DNA from: Ruminococcus sp. | GTDB taxonomy: Bacteria > Bacillota > Clostridia > Oscillospirales > Acutalibacteraceae | Reading direction: 5' to 3' | Length of the DNA stretch: 14,503 nt | Assembly: GCA_017380355.1 (NCBI GenBank) | Contig: JAFOED010000090.1 | Location: forward strand, 1 to 14,503 | In this document: positions 6,968 to 14,503 of the stretch, piece after piece | Layout of the letters: every line of letters starts with the position of its first letter | Position numbering within the stretch: the stretch's first letter is position 1 | Notes under the pieces: model-generated | Told to the model about the DNA's origin: nothing | Seen by the model: only the letters and a program-made list of their open reading frames with translations | Database searches by the model: none | Position numbers and translations under genes: made by a program

Positions 6968-7729
6968 TTATTTAATTCTTGTATTAATATTTGCTTTTAC
7001 CATTTCAGCTTTCAAATCGGATATTTTGACTTCACCGAAGTGGAAGATAGAAGCAGCTAAACCTGCATCAACCTTTGGCAGAGTGTGAAACAGTGTAATG
7101 AAATCCTCTATTTTTCCTGCACCACCAGATGCGATAACAGGTACGTTTACTGCGTTGCAAACAGCTTCGAGCATTTCAAGGTCAAAGCCTTTTTTTACAC
7201 CATCTGTGTCGATTGAGTTTAGCACAACTTCACCTGCGCCGTTTCCTACACAGCGTTTTATCCACTCGATAGCTTCCATACCAGTGTTTTCTCGTCCGCC
7301 TTTAGCAAAAACTCTGAACACACCATCAACTCGCTTAACGTCTGCAGAAATTACTACACACTGGTCGCCGTAGAGTTTAGCAGCTTCGTAAATGAGATCA
7401 GGGTTTCTTATCGCTCCCGAATTTACTGAAACTTTATCAGCACCACACTTTAAAACTCTATCGAAATCATCAAGCGTATTAATACCGCCACCAACAGTGA
7501 GCGGAATAAAAACACTTTTTGCAGTCTCACACAGAATATCTGTGAAGAGTTTTCTGCCATCTGAAGAGGCGGTTATGTCATAAAAAACAAGCTCATCAGC
7601 GCCACACTCGCTATAATATTTTGCAAGACTGATAGGGGAGGAAACATCGTTTAAACCCTCAAAGTTCACTCCCTTTACAACTCTACCGTCTTTAACATCG
7701 AGGCACGGAATAATTCTTTTCGTAATCAT
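6968..7729 (-). CDS. hisF: Imidazole glycerol phosphate synthase, cyclase subunit
   Basis: This 253-residue (beta/alpha)8 protein has the expected length. The two catalytic aspartates are present: D11 in IIPCLDV and D130 in ISADVKR. Phosphate-binding loops TVGGGI, KVSVNSGA and IASGGAG are intact. It takes ammonia from the HisH glutaminase and closes the imidazole ring of PRFAR, giving imidazole glycerol phosphate and AICAR. Its ATG overlaps the hisA stop by four bases (ATGA), with GAGGTG as ribosome-binding site inside hisA. The usual sequence around D130 is AIDAKR; the change to SADVKR looks conservative. Confidence 0.98.
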   Translation of the reverse strand: MITKRIIPCLDVKDGRVVKGVNFEGLNDVSSPISLAKYYSECGADELVFYDITASSDGRKLFTDILCETAKSVFIPLTVGGGINTLDDFDRVLKCGADKVSVNSGAIRNPDLIYEAAKLYGDQCVVISADVKRVDGVFRVFAKGGRENTGMEAIEWIKRCVGNGAGEVVLNSIDTDGVKKGFDLEMLEAVCNAVNVPVIASGGAGKIEDFITLFHTLPKVDAGLAASIFHFGEVKISDLKAEMVKANINTRIK

Positions 7730-8439
7730 ATCGCCACCTCGATAGCTTCTTTAAGATTGATTGCACCTGTGTAGTAAGCTTTTCCTATAATAGCACCGTA
7801 GATATCGAGTTTGCGTAGTTTTTCTACATCCTCGATAGAAGAAACACCGCCTGAAGCTATAATCTGGATGTTGAATTTCTCGCTTAATTCTTTGTACAGT
7901 TCGTGGTTTGTGCCTTGCATAGCACCATCTTTAGAAATGTCTGTACAGATAATTGTTGAAACTCCTAGTTTTTCAAGTTTTTCACAGAAAGTGAGTGCTT
8001 CCAGTTCTGATTTTTCTGTCCAACCTTTTATAGCAACGTAGCCATCTTTAATGTCGATACCAACAGCTATTTTGTTGCCATATTTATTAACTGCTTCTTC
8101 TAAAAAAGCAGGATCTGTTACTGCGGCAGTACCAAGAATAACTCTATCGATTCCACAATCTATATATTTATCTATTACATCCATATCACGGATACCACCA
8201 CCGATTTCACAGAAAAGAGAAGTGGTTTCTTTAATGTTTCTAACTACATCAAAATTAGGAGTAGTTCCAAGCTTAGCGCCCTCTAAATCAACAAGATGAA
8301 TGTGTGTAGCACCATTTGCTTTAAAGTCATTTGCAACCTCAACCGGATTATCGTTGTAGATAGTCATCTGATTATAGTCACCTTTAAACAGACGGACGGC
8401 TTTTTTATTATATAAGTCGATTGCTGGATAAATTAACAT
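7726..8439 (-). CDS. hisA: ProFAR isomerase
   Basis: This 237-residue (beta/alpha)8 enzyme is homologous to HisF. The catalytic aspartates are visible as D8 in IYPAIDL and D129 in VGIDIKDG. Phosphate-binding segments EIGGGIR, ILGTAAV and IASGGVSS and the TDISKDGAMQG loop are present. It catalyses the Amadori isomerisation of ProFAR to PRFAR. It overlaps hisH by seven bases, and AAAGGAGG lies seven bases before the ATG, so it can be translated both by coupling and by new initiation. Confidence 0.98.
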   Translation of the reverse strand: MLIYPAIDLYNKKAVRLFKGDYNQMTIYNDNPVEVANDFKANGATHIHLVDLEGAKLGTTPNFDVVRNIKETTSLFCEIGGGIRDMDVIDKYIDCGIDRVILGTAAVTDPAFLEEAVNKYGNKIAVGIDIKDGYVAIKGWTEKSELEALTFCEKLEKLGVSTIICTDISKDGAMQGTNHELYKELSEKFNIQIIASGGVSSIEDVEKLRKLDIYGAIIGKAYYTGAINLKEAIEVAI

Positions 8440-9062
8440 AAAAAGCCCTCCTTTAAGTTTACGAATGCCTTTAATATTGAAAGTCCTACTTTACCACTTT
8501 TTTCAGGATGGAACTGGCATCCGAACACATTTTTATTTGCTACTGCAGCTGTAAGTTCTGCGCCATATTCAGTGGTAGCGATAACAGAATTTTCACAGTT
8601 TTTAGCGTAATATGAGTGAACGAAATAAACGCAGTCACCATCTTCGATATTAGAGAAGATAGGAGATGGCTCACCTATAAATTTTAGCGCATTCCATCCG
8701 ATATGAGGAATCTTAAGCGACTCATCTACATCATCTTTAATAGGCACAACTTCGCCTTTAATAAGAGAGAGACCTTTGTGTTCGCCATATTCGTAGCTTT
8801 TATCAAACAATAACTGCATGCCAAGACAAATACCCATTAAAGGTTTACCGTTATTTGCAAGTTCTTTTATGAATTTATCAAGACCACTTTCTCTAAGTTT
8901 TCTAGCGGCATCTTCAAACGCTCCAACACCAGGTAAAATGATCTGGTCAGCATTTTTAAGTTCTTCTTTATCAGCTGTGACGATAACATCCGCACCAATA
9001 GCCTTTAGTGAGCTTTTCAGCGAAAAGAGGTTACCAACACCGTAATCAATAATTGCAACCAT
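8433..9062 (-). CDS. hisH: Imidazole glycerol phosphate synthase, glutaminase subunit
   Basis: This 209-residue class I glutamine amidotransferase has the catalytic triad C79 (GICLGMQ), H185 and E187 (CQFHPEKSG), and the LPGVGAF loop that forms the oxyanion region. It releases ammonia from glutamine for HisF. The start ATG shares one base with the hisB stop (TAATG). The ribosome-binding site is AAAGGTG inside the end of hisB. The partner HisF is encoded two genes downstream. Confidence 0.98.
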   Translation of the reverse strand: MVAIIDYGVGNLFSLKSSLKAIGADVIVTADKEELKNADQIILPGVGAFEDAARKLRESGLDKFIKELANNGKPLMGICLGMQLLFDKSYEYGEHKGLSLIKGEVVPIKDDVDESLKIPHIGWNALKFIGEPSPIFSNIEDGDCVYFVHSYYAKNCENSVIATTEYGAELTAAVANKNVFGCQFHPEKSGKVGLSILKAFVNLKEGFLC

Positions 9063-9649
9063 TATAAAACACCTTTTGTTGAGAGAATTTCATCCGCGAA
9101 TCTCTCGTCAATTTTAACTGCATCTTTCATACTTCTCGCTACTGATTTGAACGCGCCCTCAATAATGTGGTGTGAGTTTGTTCCATCAAGCTGTTTAATG
9201 TGAAGTGTACACTCTGCGCTTCTTACAAAACCAAGCCAGAATTCTTCTACAAGCTCTGTGTCGAAATTGCCTACCTTTTGAGTAGGAATCTGCAAATCAT
9301 AATTCAAATAACTTCTGCCTGAGAAATCAACAGCAGAGAGGATGAGAGTTTCGTCCATAGGCAAAATCATATTACCATATCTGATGATTCCTTTTTTATC
9401 TTTAAGAGCTTCTTTGAAAGCAAGACCTAAAGTAATACCGATATCTTCAACTGTATGATGGTCATCAACATATGTATCACCGTCGCATTTTACAGTGAGG
9501 TCAAAACGTCCGTGTTTAGCAAAAAGAGTCAGCATATGGTCTAAAAAACCACATCCCGAATCTATAGTGCTTTCACCGCTACCATCGAGATTAATAGTTA
9601 ACTTAATGTCTGTTTCTGCAGTTTTTCTGGTTAAAGTTGCTGTTCTCAT
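9062..9649 (-). CDS. hisB: Imidazoleglycerol-phosphate dehydratase (monofunctional)
   Basis: This 195-residue protein contains only the dehydratase domain; the N-terminal phosphatase of the enteric fusion is absent, in line with the separate PHP phosphatase. Manganese-binding motifs are present: GFLDHMLTLFAKHG, DDHHTVEDIGI and NSHHIIEGAFKS, plus PMDETL. It dehydrates imidazole glycerol phosphate to imidazole acetol phosphate. The ATG overlaps the hisC stop by four bases, with GGAGG seven bases upstream inside hisC. Confidence 0.98.
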   Translation of the reverse strand: MRTATLTRKTAETDIKLTINLDGSGESTIDSGCGFLDHMLTLFAKHGRFDLTVKCDGDTYVDDHHTVEDIGITLGLAFKEALKDKKGIIRYGNMILPMDETLILSAVDFSGRSYLNYDLQIPTQKVGNFDTELVEEFWLGFVRSAECTLHIKQLDGTNSHHIIEGAFKSVARSMKDAVKIDERFADEILSTKGVL

Positions 9650-10710
9650 TTTAATTCCTCCAGAACTTCTTTTAACTTTTCAATAAATATAGCCATTTGT
9701 TCGTCGCTACCGATAGTGATTCTGTTGTATTCAGTGAGCTTATCAGTATCAAAATGACGAACTAAAACACCTTTTTCTTTAAGTTTAAGGTAAATTTCTT
9801 TGCCACTATAATCAGGGTGTTTAGCAAAAAGGAAGTTAGTTAGTGAATCAGTCATAACAAAACCGAGATTTTTTAGTTCGTTTTCAGTCCACTCTCTTGT
9901 TTTTATAATCTTTTTGCAGTTAGTATTAAAGTACTCATTGTTTTTTAAAGCACCTATGCCAGCTGCCATAGTAACAGAGTTTACATTATACGGGTTAGTT
10001 GAGTATCTGACTGTGTTTAAATCTGTGATGATTTCTTTGCTTGCGATACCAAACCCAAGTCTGCCACCAGCTAAACTTCTTGATTTAGAGAAAGTCTGAG
10101 TAACTAATAAATTCGGATATTTTTTGGTGAGTTTAACTGCGCTTTCAGCACCAAAATCAACGTAAGCTTCATCTATAACAACAATGTTGTCAGGGTTAGA
10201 AACAACGATTTCTTCGATTTTCTCTAAGCTCAGAGCAATGCCTGTAGGTGCATTTGGGTTAGCAATAAAAACAGTTCCGTTTGCGTTTTTGTAGTCATCA
10301 ACACAAATGGTGAAATCGTTATTAAGTGGAATAACCTTGCTAGGTACGTTGTTAATCTGAGCGAACACCTTGTAGAATCCGTATGTAATATCAGCGAAAA
10401 CTGCAGGAGTATCATTGTCACAGAAAGCCATAAAAGCGAAATTCAGTATTTCATCAGAGCCGTTAGTAAAAATGATTTCATCCTCACTGACGTTAAACCT
10501 TTCAGCAGCTGTTTTTACAAGCTCACTACAAGTAGGGTCAGAATAAAGCTCAAGGTTACAAGCGGCTCTCTGAGCTAAATCAATAGCAAGTGGGGAAGGC
10601 TTATATGGTGATTCGTTTGTATTTAGTTTTATATACTGTGTGTCTTTTGGTTGTTCACCCGGTGTGTAAGGTACAAGTGAACTGTATTTTTCGCTGAAAA
10701 AACGGCTCAA
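9646..10710 (-). CDS. hisC: Histidinol-phosphate aminotransferase
   Basis: This 354-residue fold-type I PLP enzyme has the expected motifs: LNTNESPY near the N-terminus, FTNGSDEIL, NPNAPTG, VIDEAYVDF, and the PLP-lysine region TFSKSRSLAGGRLGF with K209. It transfers an amino group from glutamate to imidazole acetol phosphate. The start codon is TTG, two bases after the hisD stop; GGAGG seven bases upstream and the family-typical N-terminus support it. Other class I/II aminotransferases look similar, but the operon position settles the substrate. Confidence 0.96.
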   Translation of the reverse strand: MSRFFSEKYSSLVPYTPGEQPKDTQYIKLNTNESPYKPSPLAIDLAQRAACNLELYSDPTCSELVKTAAERFNVSEDEIIFTNGSDEILNFAFMAFCDNDTPAVFADITYGFYKVFAQINNVPSKVIPLNNDFTICVDDYKNANGTVFIANPNAPTGIALSLEKIEEIVVSNPDNIVVIDEAYVDFGAESAVKLTKKYPNLLVTQTFSKSRSLAGGRLGFGIASKEIITDLNTVRYSTNPYNVNSVTMAAGIGALKNNEYFNTNCKKIIKTREWTENELKNLGFVMTDSLTNFLFAKHPDYSGKEIYLKLKEKGVLVRHFDTDKLTEYNRITIGSDEQMAIFIEKLKEVLEELK

Positions 10711-10722
10711 AATTATTCCTCC
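10710..10722 (-). promoter_or_regulatory. Ribosome-binding site of hisC overlapping the hisD stop
   Basis: On the - strand the sequence is ACGGAGGAATAATTTTG: the last hisD codons (Thr-Glu-Glu-stop) also supply the GGAGG for hisC. Nearly the same 12-base junction occurs at the yerC/hisZ boundary, where the protein also ends Thr-Glu-Glu. It decides in favour of the TTG start of hisC. Confidence 0.8.
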
Positions 10723-11987
10723 GTACGTATAGTAGCGCTTTTAGCGTGTGCTGTAAGTCCTTCTTTTGTAGCAAAGAATGCTACGTCGTCAGCTACTCGC
10801 TTTAATGCTTCTTTAGTATAGTAAGTGTACTGTGTTTTTTTAACAAAATCGTCTACTGAAAGCGGACTTGAGAATTTCGCAGTACCTGACGTAGGTAATG
10901 TATGGTTAGGACCTGCATAGTAGTCACCTAAAGCTTCAGGACAGTTTCTACCCATAAAGATTGAGCCTGCATGACGGATGCTGTCAAGGTAATCAAACGG
11001 GTTGTCTACGCAAAGCTCTAAGTGTTCAGGTGCGATTTCGTTAGAAATTTCGATAGCAAAATCGAGAGTATCGGCAACGATTATTTTTCCGTTGTTATCT
11101 ATGGAAGCTCGAGCAATTTCACTTCTTTCTAATAATGGGATCTGTACTTCTAATTCATTTTGTACAGCAAGTGCTAATTCGTAAGATTCAGTAACGAGCA
11201 CAGCACTCGCCATTTTATCATGTTCTGCCTGAGAAAGCAAATCTGCTGCAATATGTGATGGGTTACTGTATTTGTCTGCAACTATGAGTATTTCACTTGG
11301 ACCTGCAATCATATCGATTGATACTTGTCCGAAGACCTGTTTTTTAGCTTCAGCTACGAAAGCGTTACCAGGACCAACTATTTTATCAACTTTAGGAATA
11401 GTCTCGGTACCATATGCGAGAGCTGCTACAGCCTGAGCACCGCCAACTTTAAAGATTTTGTCAACGCCAGCTATTTTGGCGGCAGCTAGAATTACAGGGT
11501 TAACCTTGCCATTGCTCTGTGGTGGTGTTACCATCACCACTTCTTTACATCCAGCAATCTTTGCAGGAATCGAGTCCATTAAAACGGTTGAAGGATATGC
11601 AGCTGTGCCGCCTGGTACATATAGTCCAGCTTTGTCAACCGGAATAATCTTCTGTCCAATAACGATTCCATTTTCATCGTTGATAATAAAACTGTTTCTG
11701 ACTTGCTTTTCGTGAAACTTTCTAATATTCTTTGCTGCATTTTCGAGTATTTCGAGAAATTTTGGTTCGACTAAGTTTACTGCTTCTTCAATTTCTTCTT
11801 CAGTTACGAGTAAAGAAGAGAGTTTAGCGTTGTCGAATTTTTCGCAGTATTCGTAAATTGCTTTATCGCCATTTGTTCGTACATTGTGGATAATATCAGA
11901 AACTATTTGCTCAACATTCATAGTAGCCTGCGTACGGGCAAATATAGTTTCTTTATCTACTTCGTTATATTTTAAAATGCTTATCAT
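10713..11987 (-). CDS. hisD: Histidinol dehydrogenase
   Basis: This 424-residue protein matches the family length. Visible motifs are PGGTAAYPSTVLM, VGGAQAVAALAYGTETI, IVGPGN and MIAGPSEILI. The catalytic pair is E321-H322 (APEHLEL), and the zinc ligands are Q253 and H256 (SQAEHDK), D355 (GDYYAGPNH) and H414 (LTAHAKS). It performs the last two steps, oxidising L-histidinol through the aldehyde to L-histidine with NAD+. One base separates it from the hisG stop, and GGAGG lies seven bases upstream within the end of hisG. Confidence 0.98.
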   Translation of the reverse strand: MISILKYNEVDKETIFARTQATMNVEQIVSDIIHNVRTNGDKAIYEYCEKFDNAKLSSLLVTEEEIEEAVNLVEPKFLEILENAAKNIRKFHEKQVRNSFIINDENGIVIGQKIIPVDKAGLYVPGGTAAYPSTVLMDSIPAKIAGCKEVVMVTPPQSNGKVNPVILAAAKIAGVDKIFKVGGAQAVAALAYGTETIPKVDKIVGPGNAFVAEAKKQVFGQVSIDMIAGPSEILIVADKYSNPSHIAADLLSQAEHDKMASAVLVTESYELALAVQNELEVQIPLLERSEIARASIDNNGKIIVADTLDFAIEISNEIAPEHLELCVDNPFDYLDSIRHAGSIFMGRNCPEALGDYYAGPNHTLPTSGTAKFSSPLSVDDFVKKTQYTYYTKEALKRVADDVAFFATKEGLTAHAKSATIRTEE

Positions 11988-11988
11988 T

Positions 11989-12621
11989 TTAAGCCTCCAG
12001 TTGTTTGCTTATCTCTTCAGCAATTTTTGTGATTTGCTCGTTTTTGAAGATATAACTACTCTTATTGGCAATTAAACGAGCACTTATAGGAACGATTGTT
12101 TCAAAAACCTCAAGGTTGTTTTCTTTGAGTGTAGTTCCGGTCTCAACAATGTCGACGATTACGTCAGACAAGTCTAGGATAGGGGCGATTTCGATTGATC
12201 CATTAAGATGTATGATATCGATATCGCGGCCTTTTGACATATAATATTGCTGAGCTATATTAGTGAACTTTGTTGCAACTCGCAAAGTTTTCTGTGGATT
12301 ATCCCTGAAATCTTTTTTAGCAGCAACAGCCATTCTGCATTTACCTAAATCAAGGTCGAGTAATTCGTAAACCTCAGGTTCATATTCTAAAAGTATATCT
12401 TTACCTGCGACACCGATGTCGGCTGCGCCTCTTTCAACATAAATAGCAACGTCAGATGGTTTAACCCAGAAATAGCGCACCATTGTTTCTTCGTTTTCAA
12501 AGATTAATTTACGATTGTTTTCTTTGATAGATGGACACTCGAAACCGGCTTTTTCAAACATATTGTATACTTTTTCGCCAAGTCTGCCTTTTGGTAAAGC
12601 AACATTAAGCATTTTCTTCAT
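11989..12621 (-). CDS. hisG: ATP phosphoribosyltransferase, short-form catalytic subunit
   Basis: At 210 residues this is the short HisG form, lacking the C-terminal ACT-like regulatory domain of the long form, so it needs HisZ. The N-terminal ALPKGRL motif, the GVAGKDILLE segment and the PRPP-binding stretch IVETGTTLKENNL (158-170) are clear. It condenses ATP with PRPP, the committed step. The chosen ATG overlaps the hisZ end by 17 bases and is preceded at seven bases by GAGGTG; the next Met, three codons on, is too far from that site. Histidine feedback inhibition is expected to act through the HisZ complex. Confidence 0.97.
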   Translation of the reverse strand: MKKMLNVALPKGRLGEKVYNMFEKAGFECPSIKENNRKLIFENEETMVRYFWVKPSDVAIYVERGAADIGVAGKDILLEYEPEVYELLDLDLGKCRMAVAAKKDFRDNPQKTLRVATKFTNIAQQYYMSKGRDIDIIHLNGSIEIAPILDLSDVIVDIVETGTTLKENNLEVFETIVPISARLIANKSSYIFKNEQITKIAEEISKQLEA

Positions 12622-13726
12622 CGGTGTTCACCTCGCGTTCGATAAGATTAACGATTTCTTTAAATTTAAGATTATCAGGAATATTTTTGCACGCTAATAC
12701 AGATAAACCTTTTTTATGTATTTCGCTAACAGTAGAAGATACAGTAGTAGGATTTGTGTTAGCGCCGTAGATTGCAACAACATCTACATCACAATCACTT
12801 TCAATATTGTCAAGTCTTTCGAGCATATCAAGGTAAACGGCGAAACCTATTGCTTTAGATTTACGCTTCATTTTCTCCATAAGCTTGTCATATTGACCAC
12901 CGCTTAATACGCTTGAAGGAATACCTTCGATAAACCCTTTAAAAACTATCGTGTTGTAGTAATGTGTATCAGATACTACAGAGAAGTCGATCTTGATCAT
13001 ATCATCGGAATCGTCTAAGGTGTTTAAAATCTGAGATAATTCGTCAATACTTTCTTTACAATCTAAATCACTTAAAAGATTGTAAAGATAAGGGAGAACA
13101 CTAGCTTTATCGCCTGAAGTATTAATGATGTTTTTTATAATTTCAGTTTTACTGTCATCTAGTTCGATTTCAGCACAGATTTTGTTAAGCTCGTGTGTAT
13201 TCTTTTCGCTGATGAGTTTTAAAATATTTTGTCTGGCGTATGAAGGGATGTTAAAAGCGTCAAAAACAGAAGTTAATATACCTAAGTGTGAAATGTATAA
13301 AACGCTGTTAACGGAAATTGCTTTTAAACTCTTACATGCCAAAGAAAGCACTTCACTAGTGTTATAAATATCAACATCGCCAAAACACTCAAGGCCTACC
13401 TGCATTATTTCCTTAAAACTATGAGTACCTTTTGAGATTCTGTATACATTTTCATTATAATAAACTTTCTGTACAGACATTGGGGTATCTTTTGAGTTTT
13501 TAATTATAGATAATGTAACGTCTGGCTTTAACGCCATAAGCTTACCGTTTGTGTCAGTAAATGTTATAATACTGTCAGAAATAAGAAAGTCTTTGTTATG
13601 TGCATAAAGGTCGTACTCTTCAAATTTACTCATTCTGTATGGTGAATAACCGCACTTACTGTAGAGTGATCTTAATTTAAAGATAACCTTTTCGCTGTAA
13701 TTTAATGCAAATTCTGGTGTGTTCAT
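12605..13726 (-). CDS. hisZ: ATP phosphoribosyltransferase regulatory subunit (HisRS-like)
   Basis: This 373-residue protein is related to the catalytic core of histidyl-tRNA synthetase. Class II motif remnants are visible as LKPDVT (66-71), KVYYNENVYR, QVGLECFG (109-116), YYNTIVFKGFIEG (256-268) and GGQYDKL (276-282). HisRS motifs such as RPEGT are altered. Together with the short HisG directly downstream this identifies HisZ, which forms a hetero-octamer with HisG and carries the histidine inhibition site. The ATG lies two bases after the regulator's stop codon and uses a GGAGG embedded in it. Confidence 0.94.
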   Translation of the reverse strand: MNTPEFALNYSEKVIFKLRSLYSKCGYSPYRMSKFEEYDLYAHNKDFLISDSIITFTDTNGKLMALKPDVTLSIIKNSKDTPMSVQKVYYNENVYRISKGTHSFKEIMQVGLECFGDVDIYNTSEVLSLACKSLKAISVNSVLYISHLGILTSVFDAFNIPSYARQNILKLISEKNTHELNKICAEIELDDSKTEIIKNIINTSGDKASVLPYLYNLLSDLDCKESIDELSQILNTLDDSDDMIKIDFSVVSDTHYYNTIVFKGFIEGIPSSVLSGGQYDKLMEKMKRKSKAIGFAVYLDMLERLDNIESDCDVDVVAIYGANTNPTTVSSTVSEIHKKGLSVLACKNIPDNLKFKEIVNLIEREVNTDEENA

Positions 13727-13728
13727 TA

Positions 13729-14019
13729 TTATTCCTCCGTAAGGTTGAGTCTGTCAATAGCTGTTTTGTAACCGCCTGCACCATAATTTAGGCATTTGCT
13801 GACTCTACCGATAGTAGCGGTACTGACGTCAACTTTTTCTGTGATTTTCTGATAACTGTAACCTTTAGAAAGAAGAATAGCAGTATCTAGTCTCTGAGCC
13901 AAATCCTGAATCTCCTTTATTGTGCAGATATCATCAAAGTATGCGTAGCACTCATCGATAGTCTCTAAGTTTAATATAGTTTGAAATAATCTGTCAACAG
14001 ATTCGCATCGATATTTCAT
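13729..14019 (-). CDS. yerC: YerC/YecD-type TrpR-like regulator, probable histidine operon repressor
   Basis: This 96-residue all-helical protein resembles the TrpR-superfamily YerC/YecD family. It has an N-terminal dimerisation part with IKEIQDLAQRLDTAILL, then a helix-turn-helix, YSYQKITEKVDVSTATIGRV, and the family's Gly-rich end, CLNYGAGGYKTAI. It is the first gene of the his operon, with AAGAGGT as ribosome-binding site. Comparative work has linked this family to histidine gene control in Firmicutes. Repression with histidine as co-repressor, by analogy with TrpR, is an inference and cannot be read from the sequence. Confidence 0.88.
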   Translation of the reverse strand: MKYRCESVDRLFQTILNLETIDECYAYFDDICTIKEIQDLAQRLDTAILLSKGYSYQKITEKVDVSTATIGRVSKCLNYGAGGYKTAIDRLNLTEE

Positions 14020-14036
14020 AATTTTTACCTCTTAAA

Positions 14037-14064
14037 TTTAGTGTTTTAACATAATAGCACTTTA
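14037..14064. promoter_or_regulatory. Imperfect inverted repeat over the his -10 box (candidate operator)
   Basis: On the - strand TAAAGTG and CACTAAA flank the TATTAT box, with five of seven arm positions pairing. A repressor bound here would cover the -10 region and the transcription start. The symmetry is weak, so this is offered only as the likeliest place for a YerC operator. Confidence 0.25.
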
Positions 14065-14079
14065 GCGTGATGAAGTCAA
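14051..14079 (-). promoter_or_regulatory. Sigma-A promoter of the his operon
   Basis: On the - strand TTGACT (14079-14074) and TATTAT (14056-14051) are separated by exactly 17 bases. Each box has one mismatch from consensus. The expected transcription start is near 14044, only about 25 bases before the regulator's ATG, so the leader holds little more than the ribosome-binding site. Confidence 0.8.
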
Positions 14080-14128
14080 TAGTGAAATTAACAAATTATT
14101 TTCTTTTTTCTGTTTTTTCTTATATAGA

Positions 14129-14157
14129 TTTAATTTGTCGAGGAATTACAATATAAT
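14129..14157 (+). promoter_or_regulatory. Weak promoter candidate for the aldolase-like gene
   Basis: A perfect TATAAT (14152-14157) lies 30 bases ahead of the proposed TTG start, but the hexamer 17 bases upstream is only TTTAAT. TTGTCG (14135-14140) is too close to serve as its -35 box. The gene would be divergent from the his operon. Confidence 0.35.
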
Positions 14158-14186
14158 GTTTATATACTTTATTTGGAGTGGTATTT

Positions 14187-14503
14187 TTGGTTTCTTTTGA
14201 GAGTGATTATATACAGGGTGCACACGAAAAAGTGCTTGAAAAACTTTTTCAGACAAATATGGAAGCTCATAGCGGATATGGGGAAGATGTATATACAAAA
14301 TTTGCTAAAGAAAAGATTTTATCATCGTGTAATCTAAGTCCTGAAGATTCAAATGTTTTCTTCCTTTGCGGAGGTACACAGACAAATCAGATTGTTATCG
14401 ATACTCTTCTTAAACCTTTTGAAGGTGTTTTATGTGCTGATACTGGACACATCAACACTCATGAAGCAGGAGCGATAGAATTTTGTGGTCATAAAGTGCT
14501 GAC
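14187..14503 (+). CDS. PLP-dependent threonine aldolase-like enzyme (3' end outside the window)
   Basis: The first 105 residues of the protein are visible. They match the N-terminal part of low-specificity threonine aldolase / beta-eliminating lyase proteins: SDYIQGAHEKVLEKL, HSGYGEDVYTKFAKE, FFLCGGTQTNQIV, and ADTGHINTHEAGAIE with the His that stacks on the PLP ring. The PLP lysine lies beyond the window. Such enzymes cleave L-threonine or L-allo-threonine to glycine and acetaldehyde. The start appears to be TTG at 14187, with GGAG eight bases upstream; starting at the first in-frame ATG would delete the conserved N-terminal motif. Family members are sometimes misassigned, so the substrate is uncertain. 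Confidence 0.85.
   Translation, partial: MVSFESDYIQGAHEKVLEKLFQTNMEAHSGYGEDVYTKFAKEKILSSCNLSPEDSNVFFLCGGTQTNQIVIDTLLKPFEGVLCADTGHINTHEAGAIEFCGHKVL

Noticed and set aside
7098..7373. A small + strand gene opposite hisF
   Set aside because: It is fully antisense to a well-conserved gene, lacks a ribosome-binding site, and has a low-complexity Ser/Pro/Thr composition typical of a shadow frame.
12605..13726. A second histidyl-tRNA synthetase
   Set aside because: Synthetase motifs are altered (LKPDVT in place of RPEGT) and the gene sits directly before a short-form hisG, which fits HisZ.
14020..14186. T-box, riboswitch or His leader peptide ahead of the his operon
   Set aside because: The promoter lies too close to the first gene for such a structure, and no His-rich short frame or T-box motif is visible on the - strand.

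Overview
The window looks like chromosomal DNA of a low-GC, Gram-positive gut Firmicute that degrades starch. The best guess is Ruminococcus bromii or a close relative. The basis is a GH13 alpha-amylase carrying a dockerin and CBM26-like starch-binding modules (the amylosome architecture known from R. bromii), Clostridia-type ribosome-binding sites, and a compact his operon with the short HisG plus HisZ arrangement. The species call is an inference; no 16S or other marker gene is present.

Region 1 (1-5513, + strand) holds two tandem, paralogous secreted alpha-amylases. The first is cut by the window start. It retains most of the active site and continues as a Thr/Pro linker, a dockerin, and two CBM26-like modules. 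A strong terminator follows, then a recognisable promoter, then a complete 1166-residue amylase. The second enzyme has a signal peptide and the same GH13 core but a different tail: two unassigned beta-rich modules joined by acidic PTE linkers, then four fibronectin-III-like domains and no dockerin. One enzyme is therefore built for docking onto a scaffold and the other apparently for free secretion. A bidirectional terminator at about 5520-5553 separates this region from the converging his operon.

Region 2 (5558-14079, - strand) is a complete, tightly coupled histidine operon. In transcription order it is yerC-like regulator, hisZ, hisG, hisD, hisC, hisB, hisH, hisA, hisF, hisIE and a PHP-family histidinol phosphatase (hisK/hisJ type). 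Together they cover every step from PRPP and ATP to L-histidine. Neighbouring genes overlap or are separated by 1-13 bases. A good sigma-A promoter lies just upstream of the regulator gene and leaves only about 25 nt of leader, so a T-box or peptide attenuator does not fit. The TrpR-like regulator is the natural candidate for control.

Region 3 (14080-14503, + strand) is a divergent intergenic space followed by the 5' end of a PLP-dependent threonine-aldolase-like gene that runs off the window and appears to start at TTG.

Most of the window is ordinary, well-understood biology. The parts most worth a second look are the uncharacterised modules of the second amylase, the unusual internal dockerin of the first, the repeat-containing space between the amylases, and the leaderless regulator-first design of the his operon.
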